A stretch of 64,000 bases of DNA from WLJO01 sp945889085 (GTDB lineage: Bacteria; Actinomycetota; Acidimicrobiia; Acidimicrobiales; Ilumatobacteraceae): NCBI GenBank assembly GCA_945889085.1, contig CAMDBM010000004.1:1-64000 (forward strand), read 5' to 3'. Positions 1-8,481 of the stretch are shown piece after piece (position 1 is the stretch's first letter; each line of letters starts with the position of its first letter). The position numbers and the translations under genes were made by a program. Below the pieces are notes generated by a model that worked only from the letters and a program-made list of their open reading frames with translations, was not told the origin of the DNA and ran no database searches.

Positions 1-760
1 GCCGGAGGTCGAGGAAGTCGAGTTCGATCCCCTCCGTCTCCGCAAGAGCCTCGGCCGGGTCCGTCTCAGCGGTCCAGTCCTGCTTGGGCATCGGCCGACC
101 GTCGCCCGTTCGCACCGCCACCACCCAGTTGACCAACTGGCGTCCGTCGCCGAGATCACGAAGTGGGTAGACGATCACCCGGCGGCTGAGGCGTCCAGCC
201 ATCACCATTCGTCGCCCGCCAAGGAACGGGTCGGTCACGGTTACACCCCGCCACATCGTGACGCCGTTCCACAGGGGGGCGCCCTCTCCCGGAACGACCA
301 GTTGACGCAGTGCCGAGTGCACCCCGTCGCACCCAACGATCACGTCTGCATCGACCATCGTGAGGTCGTGCGGATCGACGCGGTGCCCGAGGTGGATTCG
401 GTGGTCACCGATGCGCTGCCTCACTGCGCCGAGGAGAACACCCAGCAGGTGTCCGCGATGGATCGACCACTGGGGCCACCGGTATCCGGCCTCGATGCCG
501 CGTGGTTCGATCCACAGTTGCTGGCCGAAACGGTTGTGATAGCTCAGCTCGGCAGTCCGCACGGCCACACTGTCAAGCTCTCGCGCGAGACCAAGCTCGG
601 TGAGTTCGCGCGCGGCGTGCGGCAGCACATTGATCCCGACACCGAGTTCGCGAACCTCGCTGGCAGCCTCGTAGAGGTCGATGTCCCTAAAGCCCGCAGC
701 ATGGAGTGACAGCGCCAGCGCGGAGCCGCCAATTCCTGCACCCACAACGGCGATTCGCAT
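1..760 (-). CDS. FAD-dependent monooxygenase (3' end cut by window edge)
   Basis: The reading frame opens with ATG at 760 and runs off the left edge, so only about 253 N-terminal residues are visible. The product starts MRIAVVGAGIGGSALALSL, a Rossmann FAD-binding motif GxGxxG at residues 7-12. Further in it has the DG motif of aromatic-ring hydroxylases (VIVGCDGVHSALRQ, near residue 160). This fits the PHBH/UbiH-type flavoprotein monooxygenases, which hydroxylate aromatic or polyketide-like substrates using NAD(P)H and O2. The substrate cannot be told. The gene follows the LLM oxidoreductase gene on the same strand with a 43-base gap and may be the last member of that run. The FAD fold is clear; the exact activity is open. 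Confidence 0.8.
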   Translation of the reverse strand, partial: MRIAVVGAGIGGSALALSLHAAGFRDIDLYEAASEVRELGVGINVLPHAARELTELGLARELDSVAVRTAELSYHNRFGQQLWIEPRGIEAGYRWPQWSIHRGHLLGVLLGAVRQRIGDHRIHLGHRVDPHDLTMVDADVIVGCDGVHSALRQLVVPGEGAPLWNGVTMWRGVTVTDPFLGGRRMVMAGRLSRRVIVYPLRDLGDGRQLVNWVVAVRTGDGRPMPKQDWTAETDPAEALAETEGIELDFLDLR

Positions 761-803
761 GATCGACGGCTAGAGGGAGGCCGCAGTTGTCCCCAGGACC
801 GCC

Positions 804-1643
804 CTAGACAAGGGCGGCCTCAGTGGTCATGCGGTCAATCGTCGCCTGGAGGGACTTTCCGCCGGGCATCGTGACGATACGGTCAACGCCCACAGCGGCG
901 TACGCGTCCACCATCTCGGCCGTGAGCGGGCCGGACGGTGTCACGGTGATCCCCAGGCGCCCGAGATGGGCAGGGCGCTCAACCTGCCCGGCAGCGGTGC
1001 TCAGCGCGGCGATGTCTGTGGCCACCTGCTCCGGTGACCGGTAAAAGCCGTACCACTGGTGGCCTCGCGCTACCGCCCGCCGGAAGGCAGGGGCAGCGTG
1101 ACCGCCCACCACAATCTGGGGCCCGCCGTGCTGGAGCGGCCGCGGGTTCGCGTCCACCCCGGAGAACTGCACACGGGGCCCGCTGAACGAGATTGGCGCG
1201 GGCTGGGTCCACAGCGCGTGCATCGCATCGAGGTATTCGTCGGTTCGGGGGCCACGGTCGTCGAACGGGGCGCCGATCGCGCGGAACTCCGGTTCGAGGT
1301 AGCCCACCCCAATGCCGAACCAGAAGCGCCCGCCAGACATCACATCGAGCGACGCGACCTGCTTCGCGAGCACCACCGGGTTGCGCTGCGGGATGATGAT
1401 GATCCCGGTAGCGAGCGCGATCTTCTTCGTTAGCGCGGCCACGAACGGCAGGTGCACGAGCGGGTCCACCATCGGGGTCTCCGGCCGGACGGGGGAGGGC
1501 GGCACCTGGGGCGACGGCAGCACCACGTGCTCGCCGGCCCACCACGAGTCGTAGCCAAGCTGCTCGGCGAGCGGGGCGAGCACCGCAACCGAGTCTGCAC
1601 CGTGTACCGCTCCACTGTTCAGTCCGAATACGCCAAGTTTCAC
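804..1643 (-). CDS. LLM-class flavin/F420-dependent oxidoreductase
   Basis: This is a luciferase-like monooxygenase family TIM barrel of about 279 residues. Visible hallmarks are the YDSWWAGEHVV segment near the N terminus, GIIIIPQRNPVVLAKQVASLD, and SGGRFWFGIGVGYLEPEF. These are typical of actinobacterial LLM proteins that use F420H2 or FMNH2; the N-terminal pattern suggests the F420 subgroup. An ATG lies 12 bases upstream at 1655, but GTG at 1643 overlaps the stop of fixA in a GTGA arrangement and leaves a normal N terminus (MKLGVFGLNSG), so it is preferred. The overlap implies translational coupling to the fix operon. The substrate is unknown. Confidence 0.85.
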   Translation of the reverse strand: MKLGVFGLNSGAVHGADSVAVLAPLAEQLGYDSWWAGEHVVLPSPQVPPSPVRPETPMVDPLVHLPFVAALTKKIALATGIIIIPQRNPVVLAKQVASLDVMSGGRFWFGIGVGYLEPEFRAIGAPFDDRGPRTDEYLDAMHALWTQPAPISFSGPRVQFSGVDANPRPLQHGGPQIVVGGHAAPAFRRAVARGHQWYGFYRSPEQVATDIAALSTAAGQVERPAHLGRLGITVTPSGPLTAEMVDAYAAVGVDRIVTMPGGKSLQATIDRMTTEAALV

Positions 1644-2419
1644 GAGTATCCCCATTCGTCGAGCGCAGCGATGATTCGGTCTGCGGCTTCCTCCGGCCCA
1701 AGCTCCACCGGGACACCGTGGGACTTGGTGGCGGTACCCCCGCTCAGCAGCGACCTCACCCGGTCAAGTGTCTCGCCCTGCGGGGGCGGCAACACCCGCG
1801 CGCGTGGCCGGTACGGTCGGCGCGCGGTCGGCAGGTGCGAACCCACCGGACCGGCAAGCACATCGATCGGGGCCGTGCGCGCCGCGAGCGCGCCCGAGAG
1901 CGATGCACGTCGCAGGGTTGCCGTGGCCCCCTCCACCGAGAGCACCGCCGGCGCGTCCACGCGAAGACGCTCCCGCCGCCCTCCGTCGAGGCGCCGCAGC
2001 GCAATCACCTCGTTGCCGAGGACGATCTCGATGAGCCCAAGTGCCTGACGTGCCCCGATCTGTGCTGCGAGGAACGCGGGTACCGAACCCGTGCCACGGT
2101 CGAGTGAATAGTCGCCGCAGCACACGAACGACACGTCGAGCCCGTCGACTGCACCTGCGATAGCGGCGGCGACATCGTTGCTCGCCAGTTCGTCGGCTGC
2201 GTCCACCCGGATGGCCCGGTGCACCCCGCACGCGAGTGCATCGCGCAGGGCAGTATCTGCCGCGGCCGGGCCGACCGTCACGGCAAGAACCTGCTCGCCG
2301 CGCGCCGCCCCGAGGCGGAGTGCCCACTCGAGGGCGGACGAATCGGCCGGCGAGAACCCGCCGAAGCGGTCGTCGGCATCATGGGGTGTGAGCCACTTGA
2401 GGCAGGCAACAACGGTCAT
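1640..2419 (-). CDS. fixA: Electron transfer flavoprotein beta subunit (FixA/EtfB-like)
   Basis: The protein has about 259 residues. The N terminus MTVVACLKWLTPHDADDRFGG and the following SSALEWALRLGAARGEQVLAVTVGP match the adenine-nucleotide alpha-hydrolase-like fold of EtfB/FixA, which pairs with EtfA/FixB and shuttles electrons from dehydrogenases to FixC and quinone. The middle and C terminus are more divergent than in canonical EtfB. The ATG at 2419 lies 10 bases after the fixX stop; the frame is open further upstream, but that part only shadows fixX. It is the fourth gene of the operon fixB-fixC-fixX-fixA. The physiological donor cannot be inferred. Confidence 0.85.
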   Translation of the reverse strand: MTVVACLKWLTPHDADDRFGGFSPADSSALEWALRLGAARGEQVLAVTVGPAAADTALRDALACGVHRAIRVDAADELASNDVAAAIAGAVDGLDVSFVCCGDYSLDRGTGSVPAFLAAQIGARQALGLIEIVLGNEVIALRRLDGGRRERLRVDAPAVLSVEGATATLRRASLSGALAARTAPIDVLAGPVGSHLPTARRPYRPRARVLPPPQGETLDRVRSLLSGGTATKSHGVPVELGPEEAADRIIAALDEWGYS

Positions 2420-2429
2420 CGGTCCGCCG

Positions 2430-2735
2430 TCACGTCTGGTGGAAGACGATGCCGTGACCGCCCTCGGGGTAGTTCCAGGAGATCGCGCCCTCGGTGTTGC
2501 AGACGAGATAGCACGTGCCGCACTCGAAGCACTGCTCGTAGTTGAAGAGCACGCCACCGTCGGAGGTCGGCACAAAAAGGCGCGCCGGGCAGGCCACTAC
2601 GCATTCCTGTGTGCTGCAGCCACGGCATGCATCGCCGTCCACCACGATGTGCGCCCGCTCGTGGATGCGGAACTCGGAGGTCGACATGCGGTCGTCGAAA
2701 CTGATCGAACCCCAGTCGGTGCGGAATGCAGTCAT
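2430..2735 (-). CDS. fixX: Ferredoxin-like protein FixX
   Basis: This small iron-sulfur protein of about 101 residues has two cysteine clusters, GDACRGCSTQECVVACPARLF and NYEQCFECGTCYLVCNTEGA, the pattern of FixX/ETF-QO ferredoxin domains that carry a 4Fe-4S centre. It would sit on FixC and pass electrons between FixAB and quinone. The ATG at 2735 lies one base after the fixC stop; an in-frame ATG at 2744 would overlap fixC by 8 bases and add three residues. Family members are usually 95-100 residues, so the shorter form fits better. It is part of the fix operon. Confidence 0.9.
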   Translation of the reverse strand: MTAFRTDWGSISFDDRMSTSEFRIHERAHIVVDGDACRGCSTQECVVACPARLFVPTSDGGVLFNYEQCFECGTCYLVCNTEGAISWNYPEGGHGIVFHQT

Positions 2736-2736
2736 G

Positions 2737-4050
2737 TCAGCCAAACCCTTTCATGCCGGTCCAACCATCGCTCAACAGATCGCGCCAACGGATTCCGGCA
2801 CGCTTGCGCTCCTCGCGGACGATGCGGCGCAGGCCCGGCTTGGGGGCGGGATTGTCCACCCGGAACATGCGCTCCACGATGTTGGCGACGAACGCCGGGT
2901 ACTGGTTCTGCACGCGGTCAGACAGCACGAGGTGCGGGATGTGCTGCAGCTTGCGGTGGTCCTTGAGCACGAAGCTGGAATTGAGCATCTCGAGGTACGG
3001 CTTCAGGCCGTCAGGCCCGGTGTTACCACGGGTTACCGCCTGTGCAGCAGCACGACCGGCGTACATCCCCGATGCCATCGCGAAGTTCATCCCCTCCAGC
3101 CAGATACCGGCAGCAAGGCAGAGTGCAGCGGCGTCGCCGGCCACCAGTAGCCCGGGGCCGACCAGTTTCGGGAGCATCTTGTACCCGGCCTCGGGGATGA
3201 GGTGGGCCGAGTACTCCTTGAGGTCCGCACCCTCGATGAGCGGGGCGATCGCCGGGTGCTTCTTGAACGACGCGATGATCTCCTCGGGGCGCTTCTTCTG
3301 GGCTGCGAGCCTCGGCAGCTTCAGCACGACACCGAGCGACACGGTGTCGAGGTTTGTGTAAAGGAACCCGCCGCCGTTCACGCCCTCCGTGCAGCCGACC
3401 ACCTCGAAGTCCACACCTTCGCGGCCGCGCACCCCGAACCGTTCGTCGATCACTTCCTTGGGAAGCGCGAGCGTCTCTTTCACACCGAGCGTGTAGTTGG
3501 CCGCATCCACCTTGCCGTAGAGGCCGGCCTCCTTGGCGATGAAGCTGTTGACCCCGTCGCAGGCGATGACCACCTTTGCCGTGAGGTCCCCGTCCGGTCG
3601 ATCCGTCCGCACGCCGATGACGGCCCCCGCCGCATCGCGCAGGACACCGGTAACCACCGTGGAGCACAGCAGTTGCGCACCGGCATCAGTTGCCTTGCCA
3701 GCGAGCCAGTGATCGAAGTCTGGGCGGTACGCAGTGGCGCCGTTGTAGGGCGGTGCAGCCCAGTTCTGGGACCGGAAGTCGATCGTGAGCGCCTGGGTGG
3801 GCGTCATGATCATGGTGGAGCGCCGGGTGACCCACCGCTGGATGGGTGCCTCCTCCCACCACTGGGGCACGAGCTCATCAAGGATGCGCGGGTACACCAC
3901 GCCGCCGTACATGTTCTTGCTGCCGGGGAACGGGCCGCGCTCGATCAGCAGGACGCTCTTGCCAGCGCGCGCCAGTTCCAGCGCTGCGCACGACCCCGCG
4001 GGGCCCGCGCCGACAACGATCGCGTCGAAGTCCACGTTGCCCTCAGCCAC
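2737..4050 (-). CDS. fixC: Electron transfer flavoprotein-quinone oxidoreductase FixC
   Basis: This 437-residue flavoprotein belongs to the FixC/ETF-QO family. The FAD site DAIVVGAGPAGSCAALELARAG begins near residue 9, and LIERGPFPGSKNMYGG is the family's second dinucleotide segment. Later segments (GLLVAGDAAALCLAAGIWLEGMNFAM) match the C-terminal FAD-binding part and the membrane-facing region. It should oxidise FixAB and FixX and reduce menaquinone. In some bacteria FixABCX bifurcates electrons, but no nitrogenase gene is present here. The start at 4050 overlaps the fixB stop by 8 bases, and the stop is next to the fixX start. Confidence 0.92.
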   Translation of the reverse strand: MAEGNVDFDAIVVGAGPAGSCAALELARAGKSVLLIERGPFPGSKNMYGGVVYPRILDELVPQWWEEAPIQRWVTRRSTMIMTPTQALTIDFRSQNWAAPPYNGATAYRPDFDHWLAGKATDAGAQLLCSTVVTGVLRDAAGAVIGVRTDRPDGDLTAKVVIACDGVNSFIAKEAGLYGKVDAANYTLGVKETLALPKEVIDERFGVRGREGVDFEVVGCTEGVNGGGFLYTNLDTVSLGVVLKLPRLAAQKKRPEEIIASFKKHPAIAPLIEGADLKEYSAHLIPEAGYKMLPKLVGPGLLVAGDAAALCLAAGIWLEGMNFAMASGMYAGRAAAQAVTRGNTGPDGLKPYLEMLNSSFVLKDHRKLQHIPHLVLSDRVQNQYPAFVANIVERMFRVDNPAPKPGLRRIVREERKRAGIRWRDLLSDGWTGMKGFG

Positions 4051-4963
4051 GCTGACCAGCCATCCGTTCTGCCATCCGCGCCTCGAGTGCGTCGAGCGCA
4101 GCGTTCGCGTCGCAAACGATCGCGAGATCGGCGAGCTGCATCATCGGGCAGTGCGGATCGGTGTTCACGCTGAGGATGTGTTGCGGCTGCCCGAGCCCAG
4201 CAGTGTGCTGGACCGCCCCGCTGATGCCGAAGGCCAGATACAGCTCGGGGTCGATCACACACCCCGTCGTGCCGATCTGGCGGGCGTGCGGCAGCCAGCC
4301 CCGGTCCGTAACCACGCGGGTGGCACCCACGGAGGCGCCGAGTGCCGTGGCAACACGGGTGAGCTGGTCGAAGCGCTCGGAGGAATCGAGACCGGCGCCG
4401 CCACTGAGAATGCGCGGTGCCTCGGCGAGATCCATGGTGGCTACATCCGGCCCGAGCACCTCGAGTACGGCACAGTCGGTCCCAGTGGCCGTGCCCGCAA
4501 CCACCGTCTCCGCCGCCGACGGGACAGTGGGGTCCCATTCGGCAGAGGGCACGGTGCCGCGAACGCCGGGCACCATGGTGGCAACGAACGGACCGTCCAC
4601 CGTGACCTCGTGGATCTCCCTGCCGCCCCCGCGAGCGAGGAACACCTCGTGCTCGGTGACCCGGATCGCCCCGGCGAGCAAGCGGCGGCGGAGCACATGA
4701 GCAAGCCGGGGTGCGAGATCGCGACCATCAGGGCTTCCGGGGAGCACCACGATGTCGTCATCGAGGAGCGGCGCGATCTGCTGGGCGAGAGTCCCTGGCT
4801 CGAACTGTCCGGTCTCCACTGCCCGTGCCCCCTGAACCTGCAGGGCGTCGGCAGCCTCGCGCGCTCCGGAGCCGCACACGAGCACCCTCCCGCCACACTC
4901 GGCGACCACCTCGTCGCCGCCAGCCGGAACGGCCCCATCGCGGGCGAAGACAACAGCGAGCAT
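4043..4963 (-). CDS. fixB: Electron transfer flavoprotein alpha subunit (FixB/EtfA-like)
   Basis: This 306-residue protein is the alpha subunit partner of FixA. The C-terminal FAD-binding domain is recognisable: RILSGGAGLDSSERFDQL, then ALGASVGATRVVTDRGWLPHARQIGTTG, then YLAFGISGAVQHTAG and ILSVNTDP. The N-terminal half is weakly conserved, as is normal for EtfA. It is the first gene of the operon. A TAGCCT -10 element at 4970-4975 ends six bases before the ATG, so the mRNA is probably leaderless and this is the operon promoter. Confidence 0.92.
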   Translation of the reverse strand: MLAVVFARDGAVPAGGDEVVAECGGRVLVCGSGAREAADALQVQGARAVETGQFEPGTLAQQIAPLLDDDIVVLPGSPDGRDLAPRLAHVLRRRLLAGAIRVTEHEVFLARGGGREIHEVTVDGPFVATMVPGVRGTVPSAEWDPTVPSAAETVVAGTATGTDCAVLEVLGPDVATMDLAEAPRILSGGAGLDSSERFDQLTRVATALGASVGATRVVTDRGWLPHARQIGTTGCVIDPELYLAFGISGAVQHTAGLGQPQHILSVNTDPHCPMMQLADLAIVCDANAALDALEARMAERMAGQRG

Positions 4964-4995
4964 GACCTGAGGCTAGAGGCCGGGAGCGCTGCCGG

Positions 4996-5715
4996 TCACG
5001 TTTGGGGATCCGTGATCGCCACCTCGGTCACCTCGACGGCGGGGACTGCTGCGGGCTTGGCGTGCCCACGGACCTTCCGGACAACCTCGATGGCCACGTT
5101 GACCACCAGGGCGGCGCCGAACGCGACGAGCAGGGCCGCGGTGTGGTTGTCGGCGAAGGGCTTGCCGATTACATAGGCGAGGCCGGCCGCGTAGCCCGCC
5201 CAGATAACGGCTGCGATTGACGCCCAGCCGGCGAACCAACGATGGGGCTGGCGGGTGATGCCACTGGCAAGGGTGAGCGCTGTCCTGCCGCCGGGGATGA
5301 ACCTAGCCGTGATGAGCAGCGGGCCGCCCCGACTCTCGAGCTGGTCGTCCGCCCACTGGAGCCGCTTGCGGAATCCCGCCTTGCGAGCCGCTCGCCGCTC
5401 GAAGCGATCGGCGAACAGCCTGCCGAGGCCGTAGGCGCTGTTGTCCCCGAGAAACGCCCCTGCGGCGCCACACGCAATGACGAGCCAGAGGCTGTAGCGG
5501 GCACCGCCAGTCGACACGGCCACGCCGCCGATGATCACGCAGAGCTCGCTGGGCACGATCGGAAGCACGGAGTCGAGGTAGGCAAGCCCGAAGATGACGC
5601 CGAGATACCAATAGTTGCTCGACCACACGTCGAGATTGTCGAAGAGCTGGCTGATGATCCCTGCGTACATGTTCCCCGAGACGCTAACCGGCCGGGGTTG
5701 CGCTCGTACCGTCAC
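4996..5715 (-). CDS. DedA family membrane protein
   Basis: This integral membrane protein of 239 residues carries the DedA/VTT domain. It shows SVLPIVPSELCVIIGG, with the conserved acidic residue, and the amphipathic signature ARFIPGGRTALTLASG (R-x3-P-x2-R). DedA proteins are proposed lipid scramblases or flippases acting on undecaprenyl phosphate or phosphatidylethanolamine. Four or five membrane segments are visible, followed by a basic cytoplasmic tail. A TACCGT element at 5727-5732 sits 11 bases before the GTG at 5715. An ATG at 5670 would remove 15 residues and is a real alternative. The gene is transcribed alone. Confidence 0.85.
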   Translation of the reverse strand: MTVRAQPRPVSVSGNMYAGIISQLFDNLDVWSSNYWYLGVIFGLAYLDSVLPIVPSELCVIIGGVAVSTGGARYSLWLVIACGAAGAFLGDNSAYGLGRLFADRFERRAARKAGFRKRLQWADDQLESRGGPLLITARFIPGGRTALTLASGITRQPHRWFAGWASIAAVIWAGYAAGLAYVIGKPFADNHTAALLVAFGAALVVNVAIEVVRKVRGHAKPAAVPAVEVTEVAITDPQT

Positions 5716-5740
5716 CCTGAGGGTTCACGGTACGAATCAG

Positions 5741-7696
5741 CTAGACGGCGGCGCCGGCCCGCTCGCCCTCGATAACGGCAGCATGGGCCCGACGGGGCGC
5801 CAGGCAGTCGCCCACCCGGTCGACACTCCATCCGGCGGCCTTGAGGTCGCTGTACAGCCATTCCACGGGGCCGCCGGGCACGGCGAGAACCACCCAGTCA
5901 GGTGTCCGGACGACATTCGAGCCTGTGGGGTGGTGCAAGAGGTTGAGCGTGTTCACGGTCTCGCCCACCTCGAGCCCCATGGGGACGAGGTCCGTTGTCT
6001 GCACGATGCCCTTCTTGGTGGCCCGCATCCACCAGTTCTCCATGTCGAGCGTGATGCCGAGGTCTTGGCCGACCACCATGCCCGGCGTGACGATCTCCAC
6101 GCTGCACCCGCGGTCGGCGAGCAGCTCACCCACCGAGGTTGCGTGGTGGAAGCCGATCTCGTCGATGACCACCACGGTTCCGGTGGGGGAGGCAGCGCCG
6201 GTCAGCACGTCCCGCACGTCGCACACGCGCTGCGCATCGCCGGGCACCCACCACGGTCGCTGAGGCTCGGCACCCATGGCGACAACCACGTGGTCGGGCT
6301 TCTTTTCCTCGACGAGGCCGGGCCACACGCCCACGCCGTACTCGATGGTGACGCCGAGCCGTTGACACTCGATGATTTGGTTGCGGATCATGTCGCCGAA
6401 CTCGGCGCGGTTGGGAACCGATGCCGCGATGCGGACCTGCCCGCCGGGAACCGGTTCCTTCTCGTAGACGGTCACGGTGTGGCCGTTGCGCGCGGCTGCG
6501 ATGGCGGCCTGCAGCCCGGCCGGCCCGGCGCCCACCACCATGACGTTGCGGCGCTTCGATGCCGGGCGGGACAGACCGACTCCTTGGGACTCGCGGCCGG
6601 TGCGGGGGTTCTCGATGCAGCCGAGCCAGCGGTTCAGGCCCATGCGCCCCACACACTCCTGGTTGCACGACAGGCAGAGACGGATGTCCTCGGTGGCGCC
6701 GGACCGCGACTTCGACGCGAAGTCCGGGTCCGCGATCTGGCCGCGCACCACGCCGACGAGGTCGCAGTGACCCTCGTCGAGCGCGCGCTCGGCCTGCAGC
6801 GGGTCCTTGAACCTGCCCACGCCCACCACCGGGAGGTCAACGGCCTTGCGGATCGCCGAGGGGATGAACATTGCGTAGCCGGGCGGGATGTGCATCGACG
6901 CCTCGATCATGAACAGGCTCGCGGTGGCGACCCCGATCGAGGTGTTGATGTAATCCACCTGGCCGGTTGCCTCAACCAGTTTTGCTACCTCGACGGCCTC
7001 GTCGATCGTGGTTCCCCCGTCGATGAACTCGTCGCCGCAGATGCGCACGCCGAGCGCCAGGCGGTTCCCGACCACTTTGCGAACGGCCGCAACGATCTCG
7101 GCGAGGATGCGCACCCGGTTCACAAGGCTGCCGCCGTACTCGTCGGTGCGCTTGTTCGTTGCCGGCGAGAGGAACCCGCGCACGATCGAAGAGTGGGAGC
7201 ATTGCAGTTCGATGCCGTCGAAGCCACCCTCGGCGCAGTGCTCTGCCACGAGTGCGTACCCGGCGACGATGTCGGCGATCTCGGCATGCGACACGGCCTT
7301 GGGCACCTCGCGGAACAGCGGGTCGGCCACCGGTGACGGTGCCCACACGGGTAGCCGCGAGTACATGGAAGATGCCTGGCCACCGTTGTGGTTGATCTGG
7401 GCAAAGATCGGCACGCCGTGACGGTGCACCTCGTCGGTGATGCGGCGGTACCCGGGGATGACATCACGGTGGAAGCCGTGGATGAGCTTCTCGTACGGCC
7501 AGTCCGTCGGATGGGTCGAGTGCTCCTCGGTGATGATGAGCCCCGCCCCGCCGGCCGCCCGGGCGCCGTAATAGGCGGCGTGCTGTTCGGTCGGCTTGCC
7601 GTCCCGGGCGTAGTTCGTGAGGTGCGCCGAGAACACGATGCGGTTTCGCACCGTCACCGGTCCGAGCGTCAGTGGGGTCCACAGATAGCGGTACAT
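5741..7696 (-). CDS. NADH:flavin oxidoreductase, 2,4-dienoyl-CoA reductase type (OYE + FAD/NAD domains)
   Basis: The product has 651 residues. An N-terminal FMN-binding TIM barrel (from LWTPLTLGPVTVRNRIVFSAH to about residue 335) is followed by a 4Fe-4S cluster site with cysteines at about 341, 344, 348 and 360, then an FAD/NAD(P) Rossmann module starting VMVVGAGPAGLQAAI near residue 386. This is the architecture of FadH, trimethylamine dehydrogenase and the mycofactocin-associated OYE enzymes. Electrons would flow NAD(P)H-FAD-FeS-FMN to an unsaturated substrate, or in reverse for an amine. A TAGCCT -10 at 7705-7710 lies eight bases before the ATG at 7696, which fixes the start; the upstream open frame overlaps the divergent methyltransferase and is not coding. 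Confidence 0.92.
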   Translation of the reverse strand: MYRYLWTPLTLGPVTVRNRIVFSAHLTNYARDGKPTEQHAAYYGARAAGGAGLIITEEHSTHPTDWPYEKLIHGFHRDVIPGYRRITDEVHRHGVPIFAQINHNGGQASSMYSRLPVWAPSPVADPLFREVPKAVSHAEIADIVAGYALVAEHCAEGGFDGIELQCSHSSIVRGFLSPATNKRTDEYGGSLVNRVRILAEIVAAVRKVVGNRLALGVRICGDEFIDGGTTIDEAVEVAKLVEATGQVDYINTSIGVATASLFMIEASMHIPPGYAMFIPSAIRKAVDLPVVGVGRFKDPLQAERALDEGHCDLVGVVRGQIADPDFASKSRSGATEDIRLCLSCNQECVGRMGLNRWLGCIENPRTGRESQGVGLSRPASKRRNVMVVGAGPAGLQAAIAAARNGHTVTVYEKEPVPGGQVRIAASVPNRAEFGDMIRNQIIECQRLGVTIEYGVGVWPGLVEEKKPDHVVVAMGAEPQRPWWVPGDAQRVCDVRDVLTGAASPTGTVVVIDEIGFHHATSVGELLADRGCSVEIVTPGMVVGQDLGITLDMENWWMRATKKGIVQTTDLVPMGLEVGETVNTLNLLHHPTGSNVVRTPDWVVLAVPGGPVEWLYSDLKAAGWSVDRVGDCLAPRRAHAAVIEGERAGAAV

Positions 7697-7769
7697 CACT
7701 GCTGAGGCTAGAAGCCCGGGGGCCCCTGCGACACTCCCGAACGGCGCTGGGCGTGCCATCGTGGGGTCT

Positions 7770-8462
7770 GTGAGCGACGAAACGACGCAAACGCCGGGTG
7801 ACGGGGCTGCCGGGCGGCCGGATCTGGGCCCCCCGCAGGAGTTGCCGTTCCCTCCCGGGTTCTTCTCCCGGGTGGACCCACTCCCTGACACCATGTTCTA
7901 CGAGCACGACCGTTTTGTCACCCACATCGACGACCGTGCGATCGCAGCGGTCGGCGCGCTGTACGAGGAACTCGGGCTCGGGGGCCGGGTGCTGGACCTC
8001 ATGTCGTCGTGGATCTCGCACTTCCGGACTGCCCCGGCGGAGCTCGTGGTACTCGGGCTCAATGCTGCGGAGCTCACTGCCAACCAACAGGCGAGCGAGG
8101 CCGTCGTCTACGACCTGAACGACGACCCGACGCTCCCGTTCGAGGACGCCTCCTTCGACGCTGTGACGTGCTGTGTGTCCGTGGACTACTTGATCCACCC
8201 GATCGATGTGTTCAGCGAGGTCCGCCGTGTGCTCAGGTCTGGGGGTCTGTTCGTCAATACGTTCTCGAACCGCTACTTCCCGACGAAGGTCATCCAGGGC
8301 TGGACGAAGACCAGCGAGGAGCAGCACGGCCTGCTCGTCGCCCTGTACTACCGGCGGAGTGCACAACCCGGACTCGGGTGGGACGAGCCGGTTATCGAAC
8401 TGCGCACCCCGCCCGGCACGCCCGGCGACCCGTTGTACGCGGTGTACGCCCGGGCCGTCTGA
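7770..8462 (+). CDS. SAM-dependent methyltransferase-like protein
   Basis: This is a class I methyltransferase-fold protein of about 230 residues. Motif I is degenerate (GGRVLDLMSSWISHF rather than DxGxGxG), while the later motifs are typical of Methyltransf_11: DLNDDPTLPFEDASFDAVTCCVSVDYLIHP and EVRRVLRSGGLFVNTFSNR. The weak glycine loop may mean altered SAM binding. The N-terminal 30 residues are proline-rich and probably disordered. GTG at 7770 (MSDETTQ) is chosen; another GTG at 7761 is possible. The gene is divergent from the flavoprotein gene. The substrate is unknown. Confidence 0.75.
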   Translation: MSDETTQTPGDGAAGRPDLGPPQELPFPPGFFSRVDPLPDTMFYEHDRFVTHIDDRAIAAVGALYEELGLGGRVLDLMSSWISHFRTAPAELVVLGLNAAELTANQQASEAVVYDLNDDPTLPFEDASFDAVTCCVSVDYLIHPIDVFSEVRRVLRSGGLFVNTFSNRYFPTKVIQGWTKTSEEQHGLLVALYYRRSAQPGLGWDEPVIELRTPPGTPGDPLYAVYARAV

Positions 8463-8481
8463 CCGCAGGGTCGTTGGGGGT

